This document shows positions 45,896 to 57,230 of a stretch of 64,000 nucleotides of DNA, one piece after another. The position numbers and the translations under genes were made by a program. This DNA is from Escarpia spicata (Eukaryota; Annelida; Polychaeta; Sabellida; Siboglinidae), in assembly GCA_963995525.1 (NCBI GenBank), contig OZ023214.1:18276326-18340325 (forward strand), written 5' to 3'. The notes beneath the pieces were generated by a model that saw only the letters and a list, made by a program, of their open reading frames with translations, had not been told where the DNA came from and ran no database searches. Position 1 is the first letter of the stretch; the number at the start of each line of letters is the position of its first letter.

Positions 45896-46696
45896 TTGTG
45901 ATAGTTTTGTTTGTGTGCATAAAGATTTTGCAGTAATGGGTGTCCTCATTAAATTGCATAGTGTTGTTAGAAATGCATGTGAATTAAAATAAAGACAATG
46001 TAAAATAAAAATATGTTATTGAAACTATTTGATGAGATCGACTACAAAATAATGAAAAGTACAATACAACCACATGTACAATCACTGCACTTGATGTGTA
46101 TAATGTTTAATATCACATACACATCACATGAACATAAAATGCAAAGCAACAATAGAAACAAAATTAGGATGAGGTTAAACAAATGTCAGGTACATATAAA
46201 AAACAAACAGTTACTTTTATCAAGATTCTTTGTTACAATAAACAACACAAGTACACGTGATGCCTTGTATGTTTACAACTCACAAAATTAGTGACTAAAC
46301 AATTTCTAATATCACATGCCCATAAAATATAAACCAATGAGAAAAAATTACTTAGGAAGAGATTTAGTTGAACTAATGTAATCAAATGAAGAAAAAAAAA
46401 TTATTATGAATCATAATTGTTTTTTTAACAATGAATCATAATTTATTCCTTAAAAAAAACATCAATATGATATAAAATTCGAAAATTGTATAGTTTATGC
46501 AATGCTTGGTATGTTTACAAGTCGTAAATAATAGTGACTAGACTAGTCGTGGTCATCACCGTGTGACTGAGAATTACATGTACAATCACTACATGCTACG
46601 TTGCTCAGGTTTACTCAGCTGTATGAAGAGTACGGCTACAGACGGCGGTGGATATTTTTGTATGAATAGTTTTCGCATATTAATTTCTGTGTGGCT

Positions 46697-46808
46697 GAAT
46701 GCTTCCCACATAAGTCGAGATGGTGTTCGATTTAACAGGTCTGCCAGGGAGTAAAGTGTAAAGCGCTTTGACCAATCCTGAGGACTGGATACTACACCAT
46801 ATCAGAAC
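46697..46808 (+). repeat. Second copy of the LINE/SINE 3'-tail relic
   Basis: GTTCGATTTAACAGGTCTGC, GTGTAAAGCGCTTTGACC, then ACTACACCATATCAGAAC; parallels 9209-9315. Here the GCGCTATATAA word is altered to ACACCATATCA. Confidence 0.55.
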
Positions 46809-46819
46809 TAACTTTGCTC

Positions 46820-49800
46820 AAGTGGTGTTTATAACATAATTAGTACAATGTGTACAGGTGTATAATCATCATGCGAAGTTAAAATGTGATGTAAATTATT
46901 TATGAAAATATAAACCAGTGATAAAAAAGAACAATTTAGAAATATGAAACGTGGCATGTAAAGTATAATAACAGTCCTCATGATACATCGAGAACGTAAA
47001 CAAGTAAAATGCTGCTGTCACTGTATCAACAGATTGTTGTTGAGACATTTGAAAAGGCTTTTAATACCATTACTTCATCACAAGCGTGTGTTGTACATAA
47101 CAATTACCTGGTTTATGTTGCAAGAACTCAGCTGGCTGCCACTGACTATCAGCACTACAAAGACGTTGAAACCCTACCACTTTAACTGGATAATTGATGA
47201 ATTTTGTATGGACACTGCTAAAAGTTAAAGTTGAATTAAATACAAATACCGTGTATTATTGACTTTTGATAAATGTGTCGTCACATATAAAATATCATAC
47301 ATGTCAGAGCCATGCTAATTGTCACTTTGTCTCCGGTATAGGTAGATGCGGATGTACAACAAAATGTCAAGAAGCTGGTATGCAGTACCATCGAAGACAG
47401 CGAATACATACAGTGATGTCATCGATATCCAAACCGATGTAGTTCACCGAAGAATGCTCGACACTGAACCTGTCTCACAGCGTCAAGAGTTGTTGCCCGA
47501 AGACTCATGCCATATCTCCCCGACCATGGCACCGTTCCATCACCAATTCCAGAGCTAATCATGCGTCACCATATTCGTATGTCGAGCAACCTGCATTCTA
47601 CATTGGTTTCCAGTCAGTCGTTTGTGGAAGCCAGTGTACACCCTATCGGCACTGGGGAATCTGTTACGGATGCAACACACGACACAACTGGGATCACTCG
47701 GTGGATATTCACATGACAAACCGTTAATATGCAGCAGGCTGCATGGCTGTAGAATCTTGTCAGACATCCTGAACAAATACAACTGCTAAGTATGCCATGT
47801 TAACTTGGAGAACTAGTGGTACTAAGCACACTAGTCCAATCTCCTGTAAACAAAAGCATAAAACAGGTATCATTGTAGTGTTGGGAGTAAATAATTATGC
47901 AGTGTTCATTGTTATAATCAGTAAATATAAAATAATGCTTCATGTGTGACCTGTAACATTTCACAAGAAAAATGGCAGCGGGGAAGGGATTGGGTAGGTT
48001 GATACAGCATGCAGACATTAGTAGAATATGCTCTTTGTAAAAAATGGTGATAAATTTTAACTATTTTTCTTTACAAGGTGTTCTTTGTCATTACATGAAT
48101 TTAACATTGTTCATTTCATAACAGTGGTGCCTGATCTTAGTCAATATTATAGACTGATTTTAATTCTAGCAATCAGTAATGCGCATTTATATATATATAT
48201 ATTTTTCAGTATACCAATTCATGTCAGTGTCTGCCATGTGTAACTCTACACATATTCATGTTTGACATTTTAAGGTTCGGCCTGAGGTTGAATGGTCAAG
48301 GTGAATGTTGGAAATGACAAAATGAGATGTTATTGTATGACAGTATATTTTCATCGTCAAGTATTATAAAGGTTCATAATATGTACGTCTACCTTCTTCA
48401 CAAATTAATAATTTACTTTATAAACTTATTTCTGAGTCATCGCCATATGCTAAATACTTTTTAAAGGTGTATTAATATGTCTGTGTTGATACACTGTGGG
48501 TATAATATAGAAGTGCAGAAGTCAACTTAGTTTTCCATGTCCAAGATGTTATTATTAAAATGTATATGAAAACAAATGTACATTTAAATGTGCACATTAA
48601 AATGTGTTGATAACTTATACGTGGTTGATTGTTATACATTTTTAATTACCTGGATAGATCAAATGTGTGCCTCCTGCAGACTATGTATCTTCCCTCTGTC
48701 TGCCTGGCCCGGGTGACCGTCTTAGCCCCTCTTCTGCCTCCTCTCATTCCCATTCTTGGGTGTGGCCTCTAGTGACATCATAATTCAAGGTACGTATTAT
48801 GCATTCATATATGGCTGTGGTAAGAATATATACACATATTTGTAAATACACAAGAATAACTGGCATATGTCGGCTAAAAGGTATCACAGGATACCAGTTA
48901 CATAGACTATAGCCAGGCACCAAGGACCACAATGGAAACAAGGCCGAGCATTTTCTTGTGTAATCCTTATATACGGTGTACTTTAGCTGTATTTATATTT
49001 TATGTATTTACACGTTTACATTTTTATATTGAATAAAATCATCATCACCATCATGGTTGCCGTATAAAAATCGTGATTATTTTGCATAAAATACAATGCA
49101 AATCAACAACATTCTGCAGTAATAGTATCAAAACGTTAGTCACGAAACACTGTTTTAATAATTATGATCACCAATATTATAATCCCGTGTTTGACGTTCT
49201 GTTGCACGAAATTACGGATGCTCCCTGACTAAGTTACTTGCACGATCAACAGGGGCCTATTGCCAAACCAATGTTATTTGTCATTTCGCAGCCTCACGTC
49301 ATCTATTCTCTATATGTATTGTCGCAATAATATAGCTTATTAACAAGATCCTGCATGACCAAACACAATACATATCAAATATTATGCTAGTTGTCACAGT
49401 ATCTACTTTAATCTCTGGCTGATATGGTGACTGGCTTAGTTAGAGTTAGAAGTTAAGAGTCAGCCTCGAGTTGAGTGTAGACGTTCGCAAGTTGCAATTC
49501 TCGTTGAATTAATACACGGCTACGCGATAGTGTAATACGTACCTTCATACAACCACTTTGGAATCTTCATCTTGATACACCAAAGCACGTGTGTTGTTAT
49601 TGTTTTCGAATGCCGATCTCGCGTAAAGCATGTGCCCGAAATGGCGCAGGAGGTCGACAGCGTAATTGGCTTTCACCAGCTATACCCGGTGTAACGACAT
49701 ATCTTTTTTTGACGATTAAAAAACAAGTACGCATTATTTTATTAAACCGACTGTGCACACTAGTTAAACTATTCATACATTACACATCTGGACCTAAAAG

Positions 49801-50340
49801 AACCGGTTTGACGATGGGCAAACGAATTGGTTTTTAAGGTCGTTGGTTAGCACTTCAAAGGGATGCTTGTTAAGCAACATCCAATAAGTTACATTGTGTT
49901 AATTACAGCTGTCAAAGTGCATGCATGGCCAGACATGCACACGTGTTTACGTCTGTGGAGTATCACCGTGAGAAAGACAGCACCAGTTAATAGCCAATAA
50001 TCATCCAACGAGTTTCTAAATTGACAACACGCAGCAGGAAACATTATAATTATTACTAACAGTCAATTACAAAATTAAATTGTTATATTCAAATAAAACC
50101 TTTTAATCAAAATGTGATAGTTTTATATTGCAATTACAACAATTATAATACTAATTTTATAATCTTCTAAGACATTTTATAATTATATTCATAACTTTCA
50201 GAAAATCATAACTATTTAAAGGGAATAAAAACACCTATTGCTTGAATTGATATTATATTACATCTTGCTATCTATTTTCATGTCCACCAAGCCACAAAAA
50301 TAAAAAATAAAAATGAATTAGAAAGTCCACATTATATGCT
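46820..50340. other. No supportable gene
   Basis: AT-rich sequence with short frames. 47341-47716 contains open plus-strand frames of about 70 codons that overlap and shift, without a recognised motif. An AT run lies at 48189-48201. I see no RNA gene or element terminus. Confidence 0.45.
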
Positions 50341-50826
50341 GTGCATCCGGACATTTTCGAATATGCATATGTGACGTCACATATGACTTATACTCTCATC
50401 AGGCCGACCCTTTCCATGCATTCAGAGCATGTTTCTAAGGATATAGCTTTTGGGTCGAAACGAGCGTCATAATGAGTTATTGTGCGATATTCCGATGTAA
50501 TACAAACACTAGTCATCATAGAGAAACAAGCAGTAAACTTACGGTTCCACATTAATCCAATTTTATTCAAAATAATGAATGCGAATGGGCCTACAAGTTG
50601 ACCAGGTTTTGGTTTCGCTGAGCTTCCGGATCGTTTTCAGAATAATTATATCAATTGCAACTGATGGGAAATAATCTACACCAATAAATATACAAAGCAA
50701 ACAGATATTGTATCCAGTTACATAAAATAACGTGTATAATCTCATAATATCACAAGCATGTCGATATATGAAAGAGGAGTCGTACAATTTATCATAACAA
50801 CTTGAATTAGTCAGTAAATTTCCATC

Positions 50827-50905
50827 GACGTCTGTAGTTCAGTTGGTAGACGCGCGAGTTTCTTGCCATTTATTTTACAATTAGGCGACGCCGGTTCAAT
50901 GCTGA
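50827..50905 (+). repeat. tRNA-like A and B boxes (left arm)
   Basis: TAGTTCAGTTGGTAGACGCG (A box) and GGTTCAATGC (degraded B box), about 58 bp apart with an extra ATTTATTTTACAA stretch in the middle. This is too irregular for a functional tRNA; more like a tRNA-derived promoter. Confidence 0.5.
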
Positions 50906-51387
50906 TACTAAAGCATTGATTTTCCTGACACTTTCTTGTTTATGTTTTCACGAAGTAATATAAACCAAATAATTTGTATACTATGATGCACTGTTTGTAA
51001 ATATTTTTAATTTTTTTAAATAATTATTTATTCGCCACAAAAAGGAAACTATGGTAATTATATATAACGATGTTTCTCAATTTTATTTATCCAGACAAAT
51101 CACAATTTGTTTTCACATATATAATTACAATATATTACCGTACAATGTATACATAACAGTAATACATTATATATCTATTACATTACACTTGTCTGGATAA
51201 ATACAATTTAGAAACATCGTTATATATAATTACCATACTTATATTCATTTTTGTGGCGAATAAATAATTACTACAACAAATTAAAACAATATTTACAAAC
51301 AGTGCATCATAATTAAAAAATTATTTGGTTTATATTATTTCGTGAAAACATAAACAAAAAAGTGTCAAGAAAATCAATGGTTTGGTG

Positions 51388-51467
51388 GCAAGCTTGAACC
51401 GGCGTCGCCCGATTGTAAAATAAATGATACGAAACCAACCCGTCTACCAACTGAGCTACCGACATCG
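51388..51467 (-). repeat. tRNA-like A and B boxes (right arm)
   Basis: The minus strand reads GTCGGTAGCTCAGTTGGTAG (a near-perfect A box) and GACGCCGGTTCAAGC (B box). Better preserved than the left copy. The anticodon region contains an inserted AT-rich stretch, so no normal cloverleaf forms. Confidence 0.55.
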
Positions 51468-51929
51468 ATGGAAATTTACTGACTGATTTAAGTTGTTATA
51501 ATAAATTATTGTACAACTCCTCATTTATAGATCGATATTCGATGATATTATGCAATTATACACGTTACTTTCTGTAGCTGGATACAATATATATTTGCTA
51601 TGTATGTTTATTGGTGTAGATTATCTCCCGTGGGTTTGCTATCGATATAATTATTCTAAAAACGAGCCGTAGCTCAACGAAAGCCGAAACCTGGTCGACT
51701 TGTAGGCCCATTCGCATTCATTGTTTTGAATAAAATTGGATTCACGCGGAACCGTAAGATAACTGCTTGTTCCTTTATGGTGACTAGTGTTTGTATTACA
51801 TCGGAATATCGTACAGTAACTCATACTGCCGTTCGTTTCGACCCAAATGCTATCCTTGTAAACATGCTCTGAATGCATGGAAAGGATCGGCCTGATGCGA
51901 GTATATGTCATATGCGACGTGACGATACC

Positions 51930-52900
51930 ACGTGATCGCCTAGTTCATTAAATGTTAATTTTCCGCGGGTTTTAAATCGAATTTATGCTACAAATGTATT
52001 TTTCTGTATTTTGTAATGTTCTCAAATGTTACAAACAATGTTAAACTTTGTGTACACATGGAAAACGGATTTTAGCTAACCCCTTGTTTTAGTTCCTTTA
52101 ATGTAATTTAATAGTTCTACCTAACATCATCTTAATTTATTTCTTCCATTATATAATTCCGCACATGTATATTTTATTAATGTCTAGACGCGCATTAATG
52201 ACACTGATATTTTGGCCGCATTAAATTGCTGTTGACTGACATATGCAGACATGATAATATGCTCAAGTGCCACTGTCACGTGCCACGGCAGTCATCAGCA
52301 GACAGATGGCACTCAAAGTTGTAACATTGTACACAGGCGCATTGGATGACGTCACCGTACTGACTTTGTAGAACTTACTGTGGACTAAATATTTGTTTAT
52401 AAATTGTAACAAGTGAATGATGACACTTTCAGCAGGACTTCTCGAGCTGCATTATTTACAGATTTAGCAATTGTTTAACGTGTTTCATTTTCTGTTGTCG
52501 GATATATGTATTCCCGTAATCGGGCGGCAGTTTCCGTAATGTCGTAATCTGAGGTAAATTTCCGTAATGATTCCGTCATGGTAGGCAGGTCTTTATTCTC
52601 TGATCCATTTTGAAATATCGGTCGGTATTAGCAGATATCACATTATTTAAGGCGATTTCAAAGCGTTCGTCAGGACGGTAGTTTGACCAACAAGTTTTTT
52701 TTCTTAAATATGTCTGCGGCCAAACATCAGCTAGAAGAAAAAAATCCCGTAAATACACATCCTTTTTGCCATATAATATTACGATTCTTCCAATGTTTTA
52801 AATAAAACGATTGAGACCATGTCTTCACAATGTTTTCAAAATAATGTTTTCACAATGACTATTTCTTCTATGTTACATGATTTAACAAGATTTAACAAGA
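51930..52900. other. No gene recognised
   Basis: AT-rich, with nothing beyond short frames. Near 52800-52900 a duplicated GATTTAACAA word marks the 3' tail of the CR1 element on the minus strand. Confidence 0.45.
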
Positions 52901-52929
52901 TTGCCACCCAGAGAATTAACTCTAGGTGG

Positions 52930-53702
52930 CAGGTGGACAAGGAAGCACTTTGGCTTATCGAAAGTCCGACCCTTTTATCTATGTGTATCCCGCCCGTCTG
53001 AGGTATGTCAATTTTATTTTTAAACATATTCACGCACCCACACAATCAGCAGGTAATCTGTTCCATTCATTTACAGTCCTTTGTGAAAATGAAAACTTTC
53101 TTATATCCAATCTACTCTGCTCCTTTGCTAATGCAAGTTCATGTCGTCTAGTCCTTCTATCTTTCTTAACTGAGAAAAACATATTTCTATAAATATTTTC
53201 ATAACCCTTCAATATTTTAAACACTTCTATCTGATCTCCTCTCAATCTCCTGGTCTCTAGTGTTGTTAAACCGCATTTTTTAGGCGTATTTCGTAACTAA
53301 GATCCCACAGATTTGGTATAATTTTAGTTGCTCTCCTCTGCACTCTTTCCAGCATATCTATGTCCTTCCTGCGATATGGCCTCCACGCTTGAATACAATA
53401 TTCTAAATGAGGCCTAACTATTGTTTTGTACAGCGGTATTATTAGCTCTTTTTCCTTATACGTTATGTTTCGCCTAATTAATCCAATGATTTGATTTCCC
53501 TTTGAAACTGCTCTGAAACCTTCATATCAGCACTAATGGTTAACCCTAAGTCCTTTTCTTTTACAGTAGTACTTAGTACAGTACCCCTCATTGTATATTC
53601 TACTTCTTCGTTCCCATGTCCTGTGTGGAGGCATTTACATTTCCCAAAATTGAACAGCATTTGCCACTTTTCAGACCATTTGATCAACCTGTCAAGATCA
53701 TC
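52930..53702 (-). pseudogene. CR1 ORF2 C-terminal segment
   Basis: LIKWSEKWQMLFNFGKCKCL, VLSTTVKEKDLGLTISADMK, then a break near 53480 and RLDIRKFSFSQRTVNEWNRL, ending near 53010. It is the direct continuation of the frame interrupted at 57231. Near-identical in order to 19700-20446 in the other copy. The PTQSAG-like end shows a small deletion compared with that copy. Confidence 0.82.
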
Positions 53703-53714
53703 AGACGGTGTCGA

Positions 53715-56700
53715 GTCCTAACGAAATGAGTCACATGTACAAATTTAAAAATATTGAGTTATATATACCGTTGGAAAGAGCATATAATCAGCTTTAACAT
53801 GGTACATATATTGTGGGCGTAGCGTAATCCTAGCTGAAGTTATGTCACAATGAGCACATATGGGGTAGAAATGTTCAAACTGAGAAAAAGCCGTTTGAAG
53901 TTTTGGTACGTTTACTGAAAAGTACCTTAGTTACCCTTAACGGATTTCTTTGAAATTCTGCACCATCTTAGATAGTGATATCCTGTTAAGTATCTGAAAA
54001 TATGAACAAAATGTATGGGATATTAAAAAAGTTATGAGCAAAAGACTGTTCTATGTATACTAGTGGAGTGGTGTTTTTATTTTATTTTACAGCACACACA
54101 AAAACAGTCTGGTTTGTCGGGTAAATGCATTTATTTATAAACTGACATTGTTCTAATAAGTGAAGCTCACTGCTACAAACAAAACCTGCAAAAGAAAACT
54201 GCTGCAAGTTTATATGACTCACAAAACCAGTCAGTGAGTTTATTCTCATTTTCCCACACTGGCACCACCACGACCCCTGCCAGCATTGCCATGTCCCCTG
54301 CCAGGACTACCACGAGTTCTCAGATGCCTCGGTCGGAGAAGGCGATGGCGAAGGCTGGCGAGGACGGCGACCTAGGCCACGAATACCTCCTCTGCGTGGT
54401 GTGGATGCGACAGCATCGGGAGCTGTGGAGGGCCCCGCCATGGGGGCATCCTCCCTCTCAGAGGGGTTTGGACACAGCACGTCCTTATACAGGTCCTTCA
54501 CAAATGGACGAATGTTTGTGAGGAGGTAGTGTTGGCGGTCGTGACTGAGGCCGGGTGGCTTGATGGCGACTGGTGGTGCAGAAAGCAGCAAGGCATCACT
54601 GCAAACCAGGAACTCGAAGCGCTCTTCGGGGCTGCCGCATGTTGTCTTTACAAAGACCATGCCTGGGCTGGCTGCATCAAACCTGTGAACAGTGTTTAAC
54701 ACAGTTTAAATAATTGTTTATCATCTTTCACTGCATACAGGCATAATGGTTGCATTTCACAGGAACATCTGCGAGTGTTGTCATAACAGGCAAATATGTT
54801 TTCCTTGGTTTTATATTAGACAAACACAAAAAAGATGGATGCAAAATATCAATGTATCAGCCGTGCATACATTATAAGGGTCAAGTAACACAATTATTGT
54901 AATCGTGTAAATAAAGTAACGATAAACAAACATTTTTTATGAACACACCAACTCACCTATGACGATAACCCTTTTATATAAAGCCTTATTTAGCATTCAT
55001 AGCATTTATTTCCTTTAATTTTATGTTATTAAACGATATTGTGGATACTACTGGGATAAATAGATAGCATTGAATGTACCTGAAGTGAAAGTACTTCTTG
55101 ATGCCTAGCAGTGCCTTGAAGTGGGGATGGAGGTGTGCTTGCCAGTCTGCCACAGGGACGAGGGATGTGCCGTCTTCTTTGCCAACCAACTGGGTGGAAT
55201 TCAGACAGGCGCTCCCATTCACCACAGACTCGAGCTCAGTCAGCGACGATATTGCGTGGCGTTTGAATACCCGCTTGAGAAGCCCAAAGCAAGCGTAAGG
55301 GGCAAACTTTGTGTGTACCACAACTAGAAAGTTGAGTGTGATGGGCTGGTGGAGACCAATGGGGACCCTCCATGCACAATACCACAGGACAAAACAGTTC
55401 TTGTTTTGTACAGTGAAGGTCGGCAGTGGTCTCACCCAGTCCAAAAACACTCAAAAAAGTAGTGTATGTAGGACACAACAGCATTCGACCCCTTCGAAAT
55501 GAGATGGGCCTCATCAATCAGGAAGTTCACCTGTTTCGGGAGCCCCTCCCAGCAGACCCCAAATATGCCACACTTTCTAGGAACCAGGAAGTACATGGGG
55601 CCTGGCTGGAGAGGGTCACTCGGCAGGTGAACTTGCTGCGCAAAGTCGAAACTGTAGTGCATCGAGATCTGCCGGCTGCAGGGAGCACTCCTGCTGAACT
55701 CCACCAGTTTCATCTCGCTGCAGGTCTGCTTGGCAGCTGTCACCATCCCGTTGTAGAATGTCCTGGCCATGTCAACAACTCGCAGGTGTTCCTGTAAAAT
55801 GCGACCAGTTATGGTAGGCACGTCCACAAACGGCAAATATAATTTCATATGCATTTATAAAAAGGCCAATCATAATAGTCCAGTGCCTTGTTATGATGCA
55901 CATTAAAAAAACATTGCCATGACATGCAATATCATTTTATGTCCCTTTGAAATGCGTAAAGTATCTGTTTTTTTAAGAGTTATGCCAAAAACATTATTGT
56001 AGACACAAATGGAAATTTAGGCTACATTAATAATAATAATAATGATAAGGAATTAATAAACCTATCCTACTATCAGTGCAGTGGTGTATCAGTATGTCTG
56101 ACATCATTCCTCCATATCACAGAAAGTCACAACTTTAATTTACTCTTTATGTCAAGCCCTGACTAACACCAGTTTTATGAAACTCATATTAGCATAGTCT
56201 ATTAGGCTTGGTTATAGTAACGATCTAATTAATTAGTAATCTGTCATGATCTCACCCTGATGGCCTGATAACGTGCACAATTATTTATCCAGATACAATC
56301 ATGACAATGGCCTGTGCCACTGTTCATATAAATATAACGAACCACAGACAGTGAGACGGTATTCAAATAATAATTTCATAGTGTATATAATATACACTTC
56401 GATAGCATGCATACCTGAAACTTTGGCCAGTTCTTCGTCCACCGAGTCAAAAACTATGTCCTCAGACTCAGCAGCCACTTCCAAGTTCCATGGCATCGTC
56501 GAAGTCATTCCTTCGGTCATCAAAATGGTCATCCTCGTCGGATGACCTGCTATTACAAACTTCTGAATCTGAGTCTGGTTCGTCACCTTTGCCACACTGT
56601 ACTCCTCCAACAAACTATCGATCTTTTCTTTATCGGAATCCGCCACATTGCAATTAATCAACCTCGCTAACTCGAGTGCCATTTTTAAAGACTGGCAAAG

Positions 56701-57186
56701 AAAGCCGCAATGCGCATGCGCCGCAGCTGCGCAGCCAATGACAGCAGTAGCATTAGTCACGCGGCTAGCAACAAGGCTTCAAATGTTTACATTATAGCTC
56801 GCACGTCAAGCCCTCCTATTGGCTAAATTCAAACCAGGTCACGGCGGCCTCACTATATTTAGAAAGATGACATCCAGCGCTCTCTGGCGGTATCAAAATG
56901 TTGAGGGACAGCCCACAATTTCCGCGAAAAACTGCGTTACAAATGTTGCGTTTTCGGCTTTGTTTTAGCGAATTCATGCATGCCCTTTTACACAGGTATC
57001 ACAAAACTACTCTATAAACAGCAAATGAACGCACATTTAACAAAAATAGCGACGTCAGTCGATAACAGACATATTAAGGACCAAGTTTATTGAAAAAACG
57101 CACAATCGTAAATGTTGCGGTTGCAACACATTTTGGCATTTCCTGACGTTCGACAAATTTGTACATCCGACTCATTTCGTCAGGAC
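53715..57186 (-). mobile_element. DNA transposon with 32-bp terminal inverted repeats
   Basis: GTCCTAACGAAATGAGTCAC at 53715 matches the reverse complement of 57155-57186 (GTCCTGACGAAATGAGTCGG) over 32 bp with three mismatches. It encodes a spliced minus-strand gene (56682 to 54307). It sits inside the CR1 LINE. Outside the termini are 12 unexplained bases on the left (53703-53714) and a 17-bp-armed palindrome on the right (57187-57221); LINE sequence shares only TC at the break. Confidence 0.75.
54307..56682 (-). pseudogene. Transposase-like gene of the inserted element (multi-exon, frameshifted)
   Basis: Exon 1: 56682-56415, MALELARLINCNVADSDKEK..., ending in donor GTATGC. One or more exons not located. 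A later exon, 55791-55080, follows acceptor TTTTACAG: EHLRVVDMARTF, FDFAQQVHLPSDPLQPGPMY, FLVPRKCGIFGVCWEGLPKQ, VNFLIDEAHLISKG, then VQNKNCFVLWYCAWR and HTKFAPYACFGLLKR, ending KKYFHF with donor GTACAT. Last exon 54682-54307 follows TTCACAG: RFDAASPGMVF..., ending in a Pro/Arg/Ser-rich tail. The order Q-Q-V-H-x-P, K-C-G-I-F-G, Q-N-K-N, H-T-K-F-A-P is that of a widespread, poorly characterised transposon protein family (I associate it with the RNase H-like DUF7869 domain). Two frameshifts near 55440-55460 remove the usual H-x-D-N-C acid block before Q-N-K-N, so it is inactive. Confidence 0.65.
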
Positions 57187-57221
57187 TAAATAATTAATAA
57201 TAATTTATTATTAATTATTTA
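57187..57221. other. Perfect 17-bp-armed AT palindrome at the transposon edge
   Basis: TAAATAATTAATAATAA, one central T, then the exact reverse complement. It lies between the right terminal repeat and the LINE sequence. It could form a hairpin or cruciform. Confidence 0.9.
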
Positions 57222-57230
57222 ATTTATTTT

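Larger units (their letters stand above)
50371..51923. mobile_element. Long inverted repeat (two arms of about 0.73 kb) with tRNA-like boxes
   Basis: The left arm (50371-51098) and right arm (51188-51923) are inverted copies with moderate divergence. Matching words include CCTTTCCATGCATTCAGAGC, ATGAATGCGAATGGGCCTAC, ATAATCTACACCAATAAA and CAGTAAATTTCCATCGA. The spacer is about 90 bp of AT-rich sequence. Each arm contains a tRNA-like promoter region. The outer end carries GTGACGTCAC on the left. No transposase. It could be a foldback or hairpin element, or an inverted duplication of one older element. Confidence 0.75.

Noticed and set aside
47346..47716. Two overlapping plus-strand frames of about 70 codons
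   Set aside because: No domain, no convincing splice pair, and the frame changes midway; not supportable as a gene.
50827..50905. Functional tRNA gene
   Set aside because: A and B boxes exist but the anticodon region has an AT-rich insert and the acceptor stem does not pair.
55098..55797. Plus-strand frames opposite the transposase-like gene
   Set aside because: The minus strand carries the recognisable motifs and splice sites.
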